From: an uncultured Prevotella sp. | GTDB lineage: Bacteria; Bacteroidota; Bacteroidia; Bacteroidales; Bacteroidaceae | Direction: 5' to 3' | DNA length: 49,964 bases | Assembly (NCBI GenBank): GCA_934229335.1 | Contig: CAKQDQ010000009.1 | Location: 1-49,964, forward strand | Shown: positions 33,994 to 43,502 of the stretch, in pieces | Numbering within the stretch: the first letter of the stretch is position 1 | Layout of the letters: every line of letters begins with the position of its first letter | The notes under the pieces: model-generated | What the model was told of the DNA's origin: nothing | The model's database searches: none | Seen by the model: the letters and a program-made list of their open reading frames with translations, nothing else | Translations under genes and position numbers: made by a program

Positions 33994-34557
33994 ATGGATA
34001 AATATCTTATAGTAGGTCTTGGTAATCCTGGACCTGAATATCACGAGACACGTCACAATGCGGGCTGGATGGTTATAGACGCTTTTGCTGCAGAGCAGGG
34101 TGTGACGTTTACCGACAAACGTTACGGTTTTGTTGCGGAGACAAGCGTAAAGGGACGCAAGCTCTTTCTGCTAAAGCCTACTACGTATATGAACCTCAGT
34201 GGTAACGCCGTGCGTTATTGGTTAGAAAAGGAGAATATCCCTACGGAAAACCTCCTCGTTATAGTTGATGACCTTGCCCTTCCGCTTGGTAAGATGCGCC
34301 TGAAGGGTAGTGGCAGTAATGGTGGTCACAACGGTTTAGGGCATATACAGCAGTTGATAGGTCAGAAATACGCTCGCTTACGTATGGGTATAGGAGCAGA
34401 TTTTCAGAAAGGACAGCAGGTAGACTGGGTGCTTGGTAAGTTCTCTGACGAGGATAAGGCGGTACTGAAACCACTGATAGAGACCTCCTGCGAGTTGATA
34501 AAATCGTTTGTCTTGGCAGGTGTCGACATCACAATGAACCAGTTTAACAAGAAGTAA
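33994..34557 (+). CDS. pth: Peptidyl-tRNA hydrolase
   Basis: 187 residues. Pth frees stalled peptidyl-tRNAs by cutting the ester bond. The catalytic residues are visible: Asn in [19 protein letters not shown] together with the His of RHNAG, and Asp in [26 protein letters not shown] is the tRNA-binding loop. Normal length. It is probably co-transcribed with the S4 protein 15 bp downstream. Confidence 0.96.
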   Translation: MDKYLIVGLGNPGPEYHETRHNAGWMVIDAFAAEQGVTFTDKRYGFVAETSVKGRKLFLLKPTTYMNLSGNAVRYWLEKENIPTENLLVIVDDLALPLGKMRLKGSGSNGGHNGLGHIQQLIGQKYARLRMGIGADFQKGQQVDWVLGKFSDEDKAVLKPLIETSCELIKSFVLAGVDITMNQFNKK

Positions 34558-34572
34558 GCGTAAAGAAAGCAG

Positions 34573-35019
34573 ATGGAAGAGAAGAAACTTAAATTTCAAG
34601 AGAGTGCCCGTCTCGACAAGTGGCTGTGGGCGGCACGTATCTTCAAAACCCGCTCCATTGCCGCAGACGCTTGTAAGAACGGTCGAGTTACGGTGAAAGG
34701 TGCCAATGCCAAGCCATCACGAACAGTAAAAGTAGGCGAGACCATTGATGTAAAAAAGCCACCGATAGTCTATTCCTTTAAGATAATAAACGCTATAGAG
34801 ACGAGGGTAGGGGCGAAGTTGATACCGCAGGTATATGAGAATGTGACATCGCCAAAACAGTATGAGCTGCTTGAAATGTCGCGTATCAGTGGTTTTGTAG
34901 ACCGTGCTCGCGGCACAGGACGTCCTACAAAGAAGGAGCGTCGTGCTATGGACTCCTTTGTTGACCCTGTAATGTTTGGCTGGGACGATGATGACGACGA
35001 TGATGATTGGGAGGAATAA
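34573..35019 (+). CDS. S4-domain RNA-binding protein (Hsp15/HslR type)
   Basis: 148 residues. The S4 domain is at the N-terminus (RLDKWLWAARIFKTRSIAADA...GRVTVKGANAKPSRTVKVG, about 13-65). The C-terminus ends in an acidic run (DDDDDDDDWEE). Hsp15 proteins bind free 50S subunits that carry peptidyl-tRNA, which fits the pairing with pth. Confidence 0.87.
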   Translation: MEEKKLKFQESARLDKWLWAARIFKTRSIAADACKNGRVTVKGANAKPSRTVKVGETIDVKKPPIVYSFKIINAIETRVGAKLIPQVYENVTSPKQYELLEMSRISGFVDRARGTGRPTKKERRAMDSFVDPVMFGWDDDDDDDDWEE

Positions 35020-35158
35020 GAAAAACGCCATTTCCCAAATTTACCATTTTCGCCACCATTGTGGCTAATATATATATATCATTGTATCACAGATGGTTAC
35101 GGAATGTGTAAATATGGTAGTCTTGATTATGCGGTAAAAGCATAGTGATTACCGTGTG

Positions 35159-35217
35159 AAAAGGGCTTAATTACCCAGTAAAAGCAATGCTTTTATAAGG
35201 TAATTAAGCCCTTTTTA
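35159..35217. terminator. 17-bp perfect-stem hairpin
   Basis: AAAAGGGCTTAATTACC (35159-35175) pairs without mismatch with GGTAATTAAGCCCTTTT (35199-35215), and AAAAGC-AAT-GCTTTT continues inside. It ends in five T. It likely terminates the rplY-pth-S4 transcript. Confidence 0.7.
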
Positions 35218-35309
35218 CGTAGCTATCAAAATTTACCATTTATAGAAATATTCGCAGTTAGGCCTCTTTGGTGGTAATAAGAACAGTAAAATGAAGGTAT
35301 ATATAACGA

Positions 35310-35352
35310 GAAAAAAGTCCAGTAAGCGTGAGTTACTTGCTGGACTTTTTTG
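35310..35352. terminator. Bidirectional terminator
   Basis: AAAAAAGTCCAGTAA pairs with TTACTTGCTGGACTTTTTT (stem AAGTCCAG.TAA/TTA.CTGGACTT), with A/T runs on both sides. It probably ends the TonB-receptor-like gene from the right and backs up the previous hairpin from the left. Confidence 0.82.
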
Positions 35353-35372
35353 CCGTTATAAGTGTCTTAGTG

Positions 35373-38300
35373 TTAGAATCTTCCTCCGCGAGGACCCCCA
35401 CCGAATCCTCCTGGCGGTGATCCCATAGGACGATCGCCACGCATACCCTCTCTGTCGCCGCCGCGATGTTGGTTTCTTCCATCCTTGCCACCAAAGGAAT
35501 TGAGGCGGAAAATCACGTGAAGCATAGCGTAACTGTTGATAGAGTTGTAGTAGGTATCGCTACGCATGGTTGATGATATGCTACGACTAAACGAACTCAT
35601 CTGGTGCAGGATGTCATAGAACTGTAGTGAAATGATGAGCGGTTTACCCTTCAGTAAGCTTTGTGACAGTTGTGCGTTCCAGATAAACTCATTGGTGTTT
35701 GCGGCATCATCGTCGTATCCGCGACGTGACTGCATATGCGCGCCAGTAGAGATACTCATGTTCCATGGGGTGTTAATGGTAATGTCAGTACCGTAGTTAA
35801 AGTTCCATGTGTCAAGATTTGTTGCAGGGCGCAGTTTGTTACGGTTGATACTGTATGTCACATTGCCATTCAGTTCCACCTCCAACCATTCGTTACGGTA
35901 GCTGAATCCCAGTCGTTCGTTAATCTCCGTACTGCGAGTGTAGTTCTTGTCGGGTTCAGCTGTGCGGTTAAGGTTTACGTAGCTCACGCTGTTAGTGTAC
36001 CTTGTCTTGAGGAAACTGTTAGCACTCCATACGCCAGTGGTATCAAGTGAGGTGTTATACATGAACGCTCCCTCAATGTTCCAGTTGCCGTTGATGTTCA
36101 TAGGCTGTGTAGTACGTCCACCCGTAGTAGCGTCATATCGCTCCATTGTCGACACGCTGTTGCGTGTGTTGCTATGGTTTATGAACGCCATGATAGCCCT
36201 TTGTCTCCTCTGTACGTAGTTATTGTATTGCAGTGAGAATCTGTTAGTGAACGATGGCTTCAGGTCAGGGTTACCCTTTGAAACATTCAGCGGGTCCGTA
36301 TTATCCGTAATCGGCATGAGGTCAGTCATAGAAGGCTGCGATGTGTAGCCACGGTAGTTTAGGCGCAGGCTCTTTTGCTTGCTGAAACGATAGCGGAAGT
36401 CGAACGTCGGTGTGAAGTTGCTCACGCTGCGCCTTGATATAGTGTCGAGACCGAGATGCTTATAGTGCAGTTCTGATGTCTGTGGCTGTATCATTGCGCC
36501 CACGTTGAGGTTGTAATGATCAGTGGTGCGACGCAGGGAGAGTTCTATCTCGTGGATATAGTTGTCGTATTCAGAGAAACGACTTTGGTCAGTGTCGAGG
36601 TAAGAAGATAGAGGATTCTCTGCGTTAACAAACGGGTTGAGGTATGACGCGAAGTCTCGATATACAGGAGTCAGTCCCTCACCGAAGTTTGCCAGGCGGC
36701 TAAAGTCGTGCGTCTGTCGGTCGCTACGGCTGTTCTGAAAGCGGTATTGGTAGCGCATCTGTATGAACGTGGCTCGCGCTATAGGCTCGCTGTACACGGC
36801 AGAGAGTTGATAACTCCAGTTCTTGTTAGGCGTAATGTTATATCGGTTGCGGTAATATGTAGAGTCTGCGGTGCTCGGACGGTACAGTGTAACAAACTGT
36901 GTAGAGAGGCTCTCGCTGTCAGAAGTACTGTTAGAGTAACGTCCCTGCACGGTGATGTTACGACCGTTTCTCGACAGACGTCGTGAGAGGGTAGCGTTAA
37001 TGTTAAAGTTTGTGTTGGTACTGTATGAGAGAGAGCTGTTGCGTGTGCTGTTAACAAGCATAGAGTCAAGCACGGCAGAAGCGTCCACCAACTGGTTTTC
37101 CTTCGCCTTCTCATAGAGAGCCTTGCTCAGTTCCGTCATCTCTATCATGTTCAGAGGGTCTGCCACAACAGCTCCAGTGTAAGGGTTCGTGATAGTATAT
37201 GGGTCATGCCTGAACGTAGCGTTAGCACTTGTAGAGCGCGAGTCGTTACTTGAGGTAGATAGGCTTGGTCGTATTTGAATCTTCGTCAGTGTGTCGGGAC
37301 GCCACTCTATGTTTGCGTTGAAGTTCCATCTGTTATTGCGTGTGTATCTCTGAGACAGTGAATTAGAGAATGACGGTGTGGTAGACAGAAAACGTTCCGT
37401 AGCCTGTGATGTGGTATTATCCGTGTCGCCATGATTCCATCGCATAGATATGTCGGCACGCAACTTGTCCTTCTTCTCATAGTTATAGTTCATGCCAAGC
37501 ATCTTAGGGGCAGAAAGTCCCTGATTGCCGTTCATGCCGCCACGACCACCAGGACTGAATCCGCGGTCACCAATGTTGTTAGCGTTGCCAAAAACCATCA
37601 GTCGGCTATCGGCCTTCATATATCCTGCAAACACGCGCTCTGCGTAGCGTGACTTCGTTCCCACGGCAAGGTCAATGTTAGTCATTATACCTTTGTTCAT
37701 GCCCGGCTTGATAGCGAAGTCGAGCACGGTGCTTTCCTCGCCATCGTCAACGCCCGTCATCTTCGCCAAGTCACTCTTTTCCTGATACGCCTTCACTTTG
37801 TCAACGATATTTGTTGGCAGATTCTTCAGAGCCGTCTCAGTGTCGCCAGTCATAAACTCCTTGCCGTCGACCTTGATTTTGTTCACCTCTTTGCCGTTAA
37901 TAGTAATCTTACCGTCGTCGCTAATCTGTGCTCCAGGCAAACGTCTTACGAGTTCTTCAAGCACCGAACCTTCAGGAGTGCGGTATGCGGCTGCGTTATA
38001 CACAAAGGTATCTTCCTTTACCACTACTTTGGCAGCGATGCCATTAGCGATTACTTCCTTTAAGAGTACGGCGTCAGTCTCAAGATTCATCTTGCCGAAG
38101 GCGAAGTCCTTGTCGTCTTGTATGGTGACGTTGCGAGTCACAGTCTTGTAGCCTACGTTTGACATCCTGATGATATACTTGCCGTTTTCTGGTGCTACAA
38201 GGGTGAAGTTACCCTCATCGTTGGTCACGGCTCCTGCCACGTAGACAGAGTCTTTCGCTTTAAGTAGCTGAATAGTTGCTTGTAGTACGGGTTCACGCGA

Positions 38301-38399
38301 CTCTCTGTCGAGCAGAGTACCCGTAATCTTTCTCTCTTGTGCCAAGGCTGTTGCTGCCGTGCAGACAAGTAGCATTAAGGCAAGAAGGGTCTTTTTCAT
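35373..38399 (-). CDS. TonB-receptor-like outer-membrane beta-barrel protein
   Basis: 1008 residues. Signal peptide 1-20 (ending ATALAQ), then a carboxypeptidase-regulatory-like Ig domain (about 22-105, with RKITGTLLDRESREPVLQA), a plug-like domain (about 110-230, LEELVRRLPGAQIS and KVKAYQEKSDLAKMTG), and a large barrel of the OMP_b-brl_3 kind with many N/S/R-rich strands. The last 40 residues are rich in Gly, Arg and Pro and end in Phe. No SusD partner is adjacent, so it is not a standard SusCD pair. Members are thought to import large ligands or act in export; the ligand is unknown. Confidence 0.85.
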   Translation of the reverse strand: MKKTLLALMLLVCTAATALAQERKITGTLLDRESREPVLQATIQLLKAKDSVYVAGAVTNDEGNFTLVAPENGKYIIRMSNVGYKTVTRNVTIQDDKDFAFGKMNLETDAVLLKEVIANGIAAKVVVKEDTFVYNAAAYRTPEGSVLEELVRRLPGAQISDDGKITINGKEVNKIKVDGKEFMTGDTETALKNLPTNIVDKVKAYQEKSDLAKMTGVDDGEESTVLDFAIKPGMNKGIMTNIDLAVGTKSRYAERVFAGYMKADSRLMVFGNANNIGDRGFSPGGRGGMNGNQGLSAPKMLGMNYNYEKKDKLRADISMRWNHGDTDNTTSQATERFLSTTPSFSNSLSQRYTRNNRWNFNANIEWRPDTLTKIQIRPSLSTSSNDSRSTSANATFRHDPYTITNPYTGAVVADPLNMIEMTELSKALYEKAKENQLVDASAVLDSMLVNSTRNSSLSYSTNTNFNINATLSRRLSRNGRNITVQGRYSNSTSDSESLSTQFVTLYRPSTADSTYYRNRYNITPNKNWSYQLSAVYSEPIARATFIQMRYQYRFQNSRSDRQTHDFSRLANFGEGLTPVYRDFASYLNPFVNAENPLSSYLDTDQSRFSEYDNYIHEIELSLRRTTDHYNLNVGAMIQPQTSELHYKHLGLDTISRRSVSNFTPTFDFRYRFSKQKSLRLNYRGYTSQPSMTDLMPITDNTDPLNVSKGNPDLKPSFTNRFSLQYNNYVQRRQRAIMAFINHSNTRNSVSTMERYDATTGGRTTQPMNINGNWNIEGAFMYNTSLDTTGVWSANSFLKTRYTNSVSYVNLNRTAEPDKNYTRSTEINERLGFSYRNEWLEVELNGNVTYSINRNKLRPATNLDTWNFNYGTDITINTPWNMSISTGAHMQSRRGYDDDAANTNEFIWNAQLSQSLLKGKPLIISLQFYDILHQMSSFSRSISSTMRSDTYYNSINSYAMLHVIFRLNSFGGKDGRNQHRGGDREGMRGDRPMGSPPGGFGGGPRGGRF

Positions 38400-38665
38400 C
38401 TTTGTATGTAATGGTTAATGTTTTTTTTCTTTTTTGTTTCGGAATTACATAACTATGACACGTAAAAATCATAAAAGTTTATATAGTGTCTGAATTTTTC
38501 TCAAAAAAAGTAATATGTAAGTAAATGTGCTGGGTTATTTGAGTAAAATTTTAGGGCAAAATATTCATGTTGCTCCTACAAAGAAAGAACGTTGCCACAT
38601 AAAAATAGGTGCTATCCTATATCAAAAATAATTCAAGGTACTTCCTTCTGAATAAAGATGGCTTT

Positions 38666-38775
38666 GCGAAAGCTATCTAATCGTGTTGCGAAAGCTATCT
38701 AATCGTGATGCGAAAGCTATCTAATCGTATTACGAAAGCTATGCAATCGTGTTACGAAAGCTATGTGTTCGTAGA
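38666..38775 (+). repeat. 22-bp tandem array, GAAAGCTAT family (locus C)
   Basis: Five exact-length 22-bp units, core GCGAAAGCTATCTAATCG. The first three differ by one or two bases, the fourth has GCAATCG, and the last reads GAAAGCTATGTGTTCGTA, the same end unit as in locus A (3244-3309). Confidence 0.93.
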
Positions 38776-38842
38776 GGGGCTATTGTGTGGAAGAAGAGTA
38801 AGAGCAGTTGTTAAAAATCTCTTATAGAATAACAACAAAAAA

Positions 38843-38886
38843 ACGCTGACATCATTTGGCATAGTAACCAAGATGATGTCAGCGTT
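38843..38886 (-). terminator. Terminator of the kinase gene
   Basis: AACGCTGACATCAT pairs with ATGATGTCAGCGTT; the minus-strand exit is a run of seven T. Confidence 0.85.
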
Positions 38887-38921
38887 CTGCGACGTGGCAT
38901 ATCCACCCTTCCTTCGGGTGT

Positions 38922-39776
38922 TTATTGTCCGCCTTCTATATGTGTTGTCTCTTGTTTTTCGTCTATCGGCAGACAGAACACAAAGCGTGCGCCGCCTGTA
39001 TATGATGTATCAAGGAATACTTCACCGTGCAGCTTTTCAGAAAGCATGAGGCAAATGTTGAGTCCCAGTCCCGTACCCTGAACGTAATCGTTCAGCTTAG
39101 TGAACCTGTGGAAGATGTTTTTCGCCTGTCCAACAGGCACTCCCTCACCAGTATCGGTAACAGCGAATGTCACCATTCCAGGGTGTTCTTCTAACGAGGT
39201 AGACAGAGTAATAGAGCCTACCTGCGTGTGTTTTATAGCATTGGTAAGGTAGTTTATCAGAATCTGCTGCACCCTTCGTGCGTCAGTATGCACCGTGTAG
39301 TCATCAGGAATCTTCGTTTCGTATTTTAATGCGATGTCTGAACGCACACGATACTTTACCGATGCCAGCGCCGTGTTGCAGAGAGCGTTGAGCGGATGGT
39401 CGTTGAGAGATATGGAGTAGTTGCCACTCTTTACGTCAGAGATGTTGAGTATGTCGTCAATAAGCATAGTCAGCATATTGCCGTTATGCTGTATGTGCTG
39501 CGCATATTCGTCGCGTTCCTCCTGTGTAAGGAACTCTGGTGGCATGGCAAGTAGTTGTGCGAATCCTACTACCGCATTGAGTGGAGTTCTCACTTCATGA
39601 CTCATGTTCTGCACGAACATATCTTTTGCCTTCGACTCTCTTATGGCTTCGTCACGTGAATGTTCCAGCTCCTTTAACTGTAGTTTTTGCTTTTGTTCAA
39701 GGAAACGTACGCGGCTGAGTGCTATGGATAAGCCCACTACTGCGCACGTCAGTACAAGATAGATTAAGAGATTCAT
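38922..39776 (-). CDS. Membrane histidine kinase without a sensor domain
   Basis: 284 residues. One membrane helix (about residues 3-20) leads straight into a short coiled coil and the HisKA domain: phospho-acceptor His60 in MSHEVRTPLNAVVGFAQLL. The ATPase domain has the N box NYLTNAIKHT, G1 TDTGEGVP and G2 GTGLGLNICLMLSE. There is no periplasmic or PAS sensor domain. The upstream gene is a lone receiver protein, likely its partner, 239 bp away. The signal it reads is unknown; another protein may supply it. Confidence 0.85.
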   Translation of the reverse strand: MNLLIYLVLTCAVVGLSIALSRVRFLEQKQKLQLKELEHSRDEAIRESKAKDMFVQNMSHEVRTPLNAVVGFAQLLAMPPEFLTQEERDEYAQHIQHNGNMLTMLIDDILNISDVKSGNYSISLNDHPLNALCNTALASVKYRVRSDIALKYETKIPDDYTVHTDARRVQQILINYLTNAIKHTQVGSITLSTSLEEHPGMVTFAVTDTGEGVPVGQAKNIFHRFTKLNDYVQGTGLGLNICLMLSEKLHGEVFLDTSYTGGARFVFCLPIDEKQETTHIEGGQ

Positions 39777-40015
39777 ACTTGATGGGTAATGATTATTGTT
39801 TAGGTGGTTGTAAGTCGCATTAGGTCATGCGTGTAAAATCTGTAATCTGTCAAGCGTTTTGCAAGTGTCTTCATGGTGTGATTATAGAGTTGACAGCTTG
39901 TTTGACTGCATACTTTACTGTGGGTCCTATGGATTTATTTCACTTATAACAATGAGTTTTACTATGTGTATTGGGATGTCAAAATCTAAAATGAAATTAC
40001 CGTGAGAGTTATTCG
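39777..40015. other. 239-bp gap between receiver and kinase genes
   Basis: AT-rich, no gene, no repeat or terminator found. It may hold a separate kinase promoter, but no full TTTG/TAnnTTTG pair was seen on the minus strand. Confidence 0.5.
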
Positions 40016-40438
40016 CTACGAGTTCTTCTTCTCCCATATCTGGTTAGCCTGTGTTGCTACGCAAGTTAAGAGGCGTTCCATGATGATCGGTTTCGTGATA
40101 AAGTCGTTGGCACCAAGTTGGAAGCCTTTGGTAACATCGTCACTTGAGTTCAGTGCAGACAGAATCACTACAGGCAGAGGCTTCGTTGTCTCGTTAGCAC
40201 GAAGCTGTCTGAGCACCTCGTAACCGTCAATACCTGGCATCATGAGGTCGAGCAGTACAAGGTCAACAGGTTGGCTGGCTATGATGTCAAGAGCCGCTTG
40301 GCCATTATTGGCTGTAAGGATATTAAATTTGAATCTGCCTAACATCTTCTGTATAAGCAGAACGTTAAGTGGAATGTCGTCAACAACAAGGATGTTAACC
40401 TTCGACTGGTCTACTTCTGGATTAATTTGTACGCCCAT
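40016..40438 (-). CDS. Single-domain response regulator (CheY-like receiver)
   Basis: 140 residues, one receiver domain and nothing else. Acidic pair Asp20-Asp21 (ILVVDD), phospho-acceptor Asp64 (VLLDLMMPG) and Lys116 (FITKP) are all present, so it should accept phosphate. It has no output domain, so it may relay phosphate or bind a target protein. It lies 64 bp after gpsA and upstream of the kinase gene, all on the minus strand. Confidence 0.88.
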   Translation of the reverse strand: MGVQINPEVDQSKVNILVVDDIPLNVLLIQKMLGRFKFNILTANNGQAALDIIASQPVDLVLLDLMMPGIDGYEVLRQLRANETTKPLPVVILSALNSSDDVTKGFQLGANDFITKPIIMERLLTCVATQANQIWEKKNS

Positions 40439-40502
40439 ATTCCTTTCGATTAGTTTAGATAATAGTTTTAATTTAGTGGATGTTCGTCATCTATCTCCTC
40501 TC

Positions 40503-41504
40503 TTATCTGAAAGAGTCAGTGAGGAGTTTTATCTCTACTTGCGGTGTAATACGCTCGTAGAGTATGTTGTATACAGCGTCAAGTATCGGCATATTAACGT
40601 GCATGTGCTTGTTAATCTCTTTCATACACTTAGTGCCGAAATAGCCTTCAGCTATCATCTCCATCTCTATCTGCGCTGATTTTACAGAGTATCCTTTACC
40701 AATCATGGTGCCGAATGTTCTGTTGCGCGAGAAGTTGGAGTAGCCCGTTACGAGCAAGTCGCCTATGTATACGCTGTCTTCCATATGGCGTTCTATCGGG
40801 TGCACGCACTGAAGGAAGCGTGACATCTCCTGAAGTGCGTTCGCCATTAGTACAGCTTGGAAGTTGTCGCCATATTTCAAGCCAGAGCAGATACCTGCTG
40901 CTATGGCGTAAACGTTTTTCAGTACCGATGAGTATTCTATGCCTATGACGTCGCTCGATACCTTAGTTTTGATGAAAGGTCCGCTTAGCACTCTTGCGAA
41001 AGCTTCGGCTTTGTCTGTATCAGAGCACCCTACGGTGAGGTAAGACAGACGTTCCAGTGCTACTTCTTCAGCGTGACTCGGACCGCCAATGCACGCAAGA
41101 TTATCGTAAGGCACGTCAAGTACTTCGTGAAAGTACTCAGAACATACCAGGTTTTCGTCAGGAACGATACCCTTGATGGCTGTTACTATGAATTTGTCGC
41201 GTAGTTTCACCTTCAGCTTCTTGAGGTGGCTCTTCAGGTATGGCGAAGGAGTCACAAAGACGAGAGTATCGTATGCTTGTGCAATCTTGTTGATGTCGGA
41301 GCTGAAGCAAATCTCGTCCATGTTGAAATGAACGCTTGTTAGGTATGCGGGATTGTGCCCAAGGCGTCTGAAGTCCTCTATACGGTCATCGCGACGCATA
41401 TACCATCCTATGTGATGAGTACTGCCTACAACAATCTTCGCAATAGCTGTTGCCCAGCTACCACCGCCAATAATCGCTATTTTTCCACAGTCAAACATTG
41501 TCAT
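40503..41504 (-). CDS. gpsA: Glycerol-3-phosphate dehydrogenase [NAD(P)+]
   Basis: 333 residues. GpsA reduces DHAP to sn-glycerol 3-phosphate for phospholipid synthesis. The nucleotide site is IAIIGGGSWATAIAKI near residue 8; FIVTAIKGIVPDE, ACIGGPSHAEEV and EYSSVLKNVYAIAAGI (with the catalytic Lys) are typical. It follows lysS by 76 bp, a gap with a strong hairpin (41513-41565). Confidence 0.94.
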   Translation of the reverse strand: MTMFDCGKIAIIGGGSWATAIAKIVVGSTHHIGWYMRRDDRIEDFRRLGHNPAYLTSVHFNMDEICFSSDINKIAQAYDTLVFVTPSPYLKSHLKKLKVKLRDKFIVTAIKGIVPDENLVCSEYFHEVLDVPYDNLACIGGPSHAEEVALERLSYLTVGCSDTDKAEAFARVLSGPFIKTKVSSDVIGIEYSSVLKNVYAIAAGICSGLKYGDNFQAVLMANALQEMSRFLQCVHPIERHMEDSVYIGDLLVTGYSNFSRNRTFGTMIGKGYSVKSAQIEMEMIAEGYFGTKCMKEINKHMHVNMPILDAVYNILYERITPQVEIKLLTDSFR

Positions 41505-41512
41505 TGTCAGTT

Positions 41513-41565
41513 ATGTTGCAGTCACGGTCTTATGTCTTCAGACCGTGACTGGCAACCTGCAACAT
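41513..41565. repeat. Hairpin in the lysS-gpsA gap
   Basis: CAGTCACGGTCT (41519-41530) pairs perfectly with AGACCGTGACTG (41540-41551); ATGTTG/CAACAT (41513/41565) adds an outer stem. No T-run follows on the minus strand, so it is not a plain terminator. Confidence 0.7.
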
Positions 41566-41580
41566 GAAAGTCACTGTCTG

Positions 41581-43368
41581 TTATTGTTTGCTATTAGCGG
41601 CATCTATATAGCTCTGGAACTCGTCTACCTTTGGATTCTCAAGTCCGAGCTTGTACTTTTTGTTTACTCCGCAGACGTCCATCTGTAGCTTTTGCGCCTT
41701 AACGTCCTTGAGGTCAGAGAGCAGATAGTAGCCAGCTTTGTTAAACAGAGGTATCCATTCTTCGCTGACGCCTATTGCCTGCCATTCCTCTTTGCTTGCC
41801 TTAGGCTGCTTTGGCTCTGGCTTCATCTGAGGGAAGAAAAGTACTTCCTGGATATAAGCGTTGCCAGTCATGAGCATTACGAGTCGGTCTATGCCGATAC
41901 CGATACCACTTGTTGGCGGCATTCCATACTGAAGGGCACGCAAGAAGTCGTAGTCGATAATCATAGCCTCATCATCTCCCTTGTCGGCAAGCTTCATCTG
42001 GTCAATGAAACGCTCCTCCTGATCTATAGGATCATTCAGCTCTGAGTAAGCGTTAGCAAGCTCTTTACCGTTCACCATCAGCTCAAAGCGTTCCGTAAGT
42101 CCTGGTTTGCTGCGGTGCATCTTGGTAAGTGGCGACATCTCTACAGGGTAGTCGGTGATGAATGTAGGCTGAATGAAAGTGCCTTCGCAGGTCTCTCCGA
42201 ATATCTCATCAATGAGTTTGCCCTTGCCCATGGTCTCATCAACCTCTATTCCGAGTTTCTTCGCAGTGTCACGCATCTCTTCTTCGCTCATGCCAGAGAG
42301 GTCATAGCCTGTCTTCTCTTTGATAGCGTCGAGGATAGGCAACCTGCGGAAAGGTGCCTTGAATGATATTGTCTTTCCGTCAATGACCGTTTCGGGTTTG
42401 CCATTCACCGCTACGCAAATCTCTTCAAGTAGCTTTTCGGTGAAAGACATCATCCAGTTGTAGTCCTTGTATGACACATACAGCTCCATACAAGTGAACT
42501 CTGGGTTGTGGTTCTTGTCCATTCCCTCGTTGCGGAAGTTCTTGCCTATCTCGTAAACACCCTCAAATCCGCCAACGATGAGTCGCTTCAAGTACAGCTC
42601 TGTGGCGATACGCATATACATAGGAATGTTAAGCGCGTTGAAATGAGTGATGAATGGACGTGCGCTTGCACCGCCAGCGATAGACTGTAAGGTTGGAGTC
42701 TCAACCTCAGTGTAACCGGCATTGTCAAGAACGCGACGCAATGTGCGCACTACTGTGGCACGTTTGAGGAACGTATCCTTTACTCCATCGTTGACAACTA
42801 AGTCTACATAACGCTGACGATAGCGCAACTCTGGGTCTTCAAACTTGTCGTAAGCCACGCCATCCTTATACTTTACTATAGGTAATGGCTTGAGTGACTT
42901 TGACAATAGCGTCAATTCCTTGGCGTGAACAGAAATCTCTCCTGTCTGTGTACGGAATACATAGCCTTTGATGCCAATGAAGTCGCCGATGTCAAGAAGC
43001 TTTTTGAACACCTTATTATAATAGTCCTTGTTCTCGCCAGGGCATATATCGTCACGTGTTATATATACTTGTATTCGACCTTTTGAATCTTGAAGCTCAA
43101 CGAAAGCCGCTTTACCCATGATACGGCGTCCCATCATTCTACCGGCAATGCACACGTTACGGCTGTTCTCTGCAGTGGCTTTACCTGGCACTTCATTACC
43201 TTCCTCGTCCTTTTCCTTTGGCAGGTCAACGAAGTTTTCAATTATTTCAGTTGAGAAAGCGTCTGTAGGGTACTCCGCAGCAGGGTAAGGTTCAATGCCC
43301 ATGTTGCGTAGTTCCTGTAAGCTTTCGCGTCTTCCAATCTCTTGTTCACTAAGTTCGAGTATGTTCAT
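41581..43368 (-). CDS. lysS: Lysyl-tRNA synthetase (class II)
   Basis: 595 residues. An N-terminal OB-fold anticodon-binding domain (about 60-165, [13 protein letters not shown]) precedes the class II catalytic core: motif 2 in [19 protein letters not shown] and motif 3 in [15 protein letters not shown]. After motif 3 the chain runs on for about 95 residues, ending [21 protein letters not shown]; this C-terminal extension is typical of Bacteroidetes LysS and absent in E. coli. A promoter-like element lies at 43431-43459. Confidence 0.95.
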   Translation of the reverse strand: MNILELSEQEIGRRESLQELRNMGIEPYPAAEYPTDAFSTEIIENFVDLPKEKDEEGNEVPGKATAENSRNVCIAGRMMGRRIMGKAAFVELQDSKGRIQVYITRDDICPGENKDYYNKVFKKLLDIGDFIGIKGYVFRTQTGEISVHAKELTLLSKSLKPLPIVKYKDGVAYDKFEDPELRYRQRYVDLVVNDGVKDTFLKRATVVRTLRRVLDNAGYTEVETPTLQSIAGGASARPFITHFNALNIPMYMRIATELYLKRLIVGGFEGVYEIGKNFRNEGMDKNHNPEFTCMELYVSYKDYNWMMSFTEKLLEEICVAVNGKPETVIDGKTISFKAPFRRLPILDAIKEKTGYDLSGMSEEEMRDTAKKLGIEVDETMGKGKLIDEIFGETCEGTFIQPTFITDYPVEMSPLTKMHRSKPGLTERFELMVNGKELANAYSELNDPIDQEERFIDQMKLADKGDDEAMIIDYDFLRALQYGMPPTSGIGIGIDRLVMLMTGNAYIQEVLFFPQMKPEPKQPKASKEEWQAIGVSEEWIPLFNKAGYYLLSDLKDVKAQKLQMDVCGVNKKYKLGLENPKVDEFQSYIDAANSKQ

Positions 43369-43430
43369 ATTTATATCTTCTTGTTCGTATCGTTACCTGA
43401 AATGTATGTAGAAATATACATAATCAAGTG

Positions 43431-43459
43431 CAAAGTTAATAATTAAATCTGATAACAAA
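43431..43459 (-). promoter_or_regulatory. Probable lysS promoter
   Basis: Minus-strand TAACTTTG (43431-43438) with TTTG at 43456-43459; the spacer is 17 bp, shorter than the usual 19-21, so the -33 part is uncertain. Confidence 0.5.
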
Positions 43460-43502
43460 GAACTTTTTTAGGAAAAAGTGGTTGCAATAGCTACTTTTTA
43501 TC

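Larger units (their letters stand above)
35020..35372. other. Convergent gap with two hairpins
   Basis: 353 bp without a gene between the S4 gene and the TonB-receptor-like gene. It holds the hairpins listed at 35159-35217 and 35310-35352; the rest is AT-rich and featureless. Confidence 0.7.
38400..38921. other. Gap with 22-bp array and terminator
   Basis: 522 bp without a gene between the TonB-receptor-like gene and the kinase. It carries the locus-C array (38666-38775) and the kinase terminator (38843-38886). The 265 bp nearest the receptor gene probably contain its promoter but show no full consensus. Confidence 0.7.

Noticed and set aside
35373..38399. SusC of a polysaccharide utilisation locus
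   Set aside because: No SusD gene or glycoside hydrolase is adjacent, and the barrel looks like the OMP_b-brl_3 type rather than SusC.
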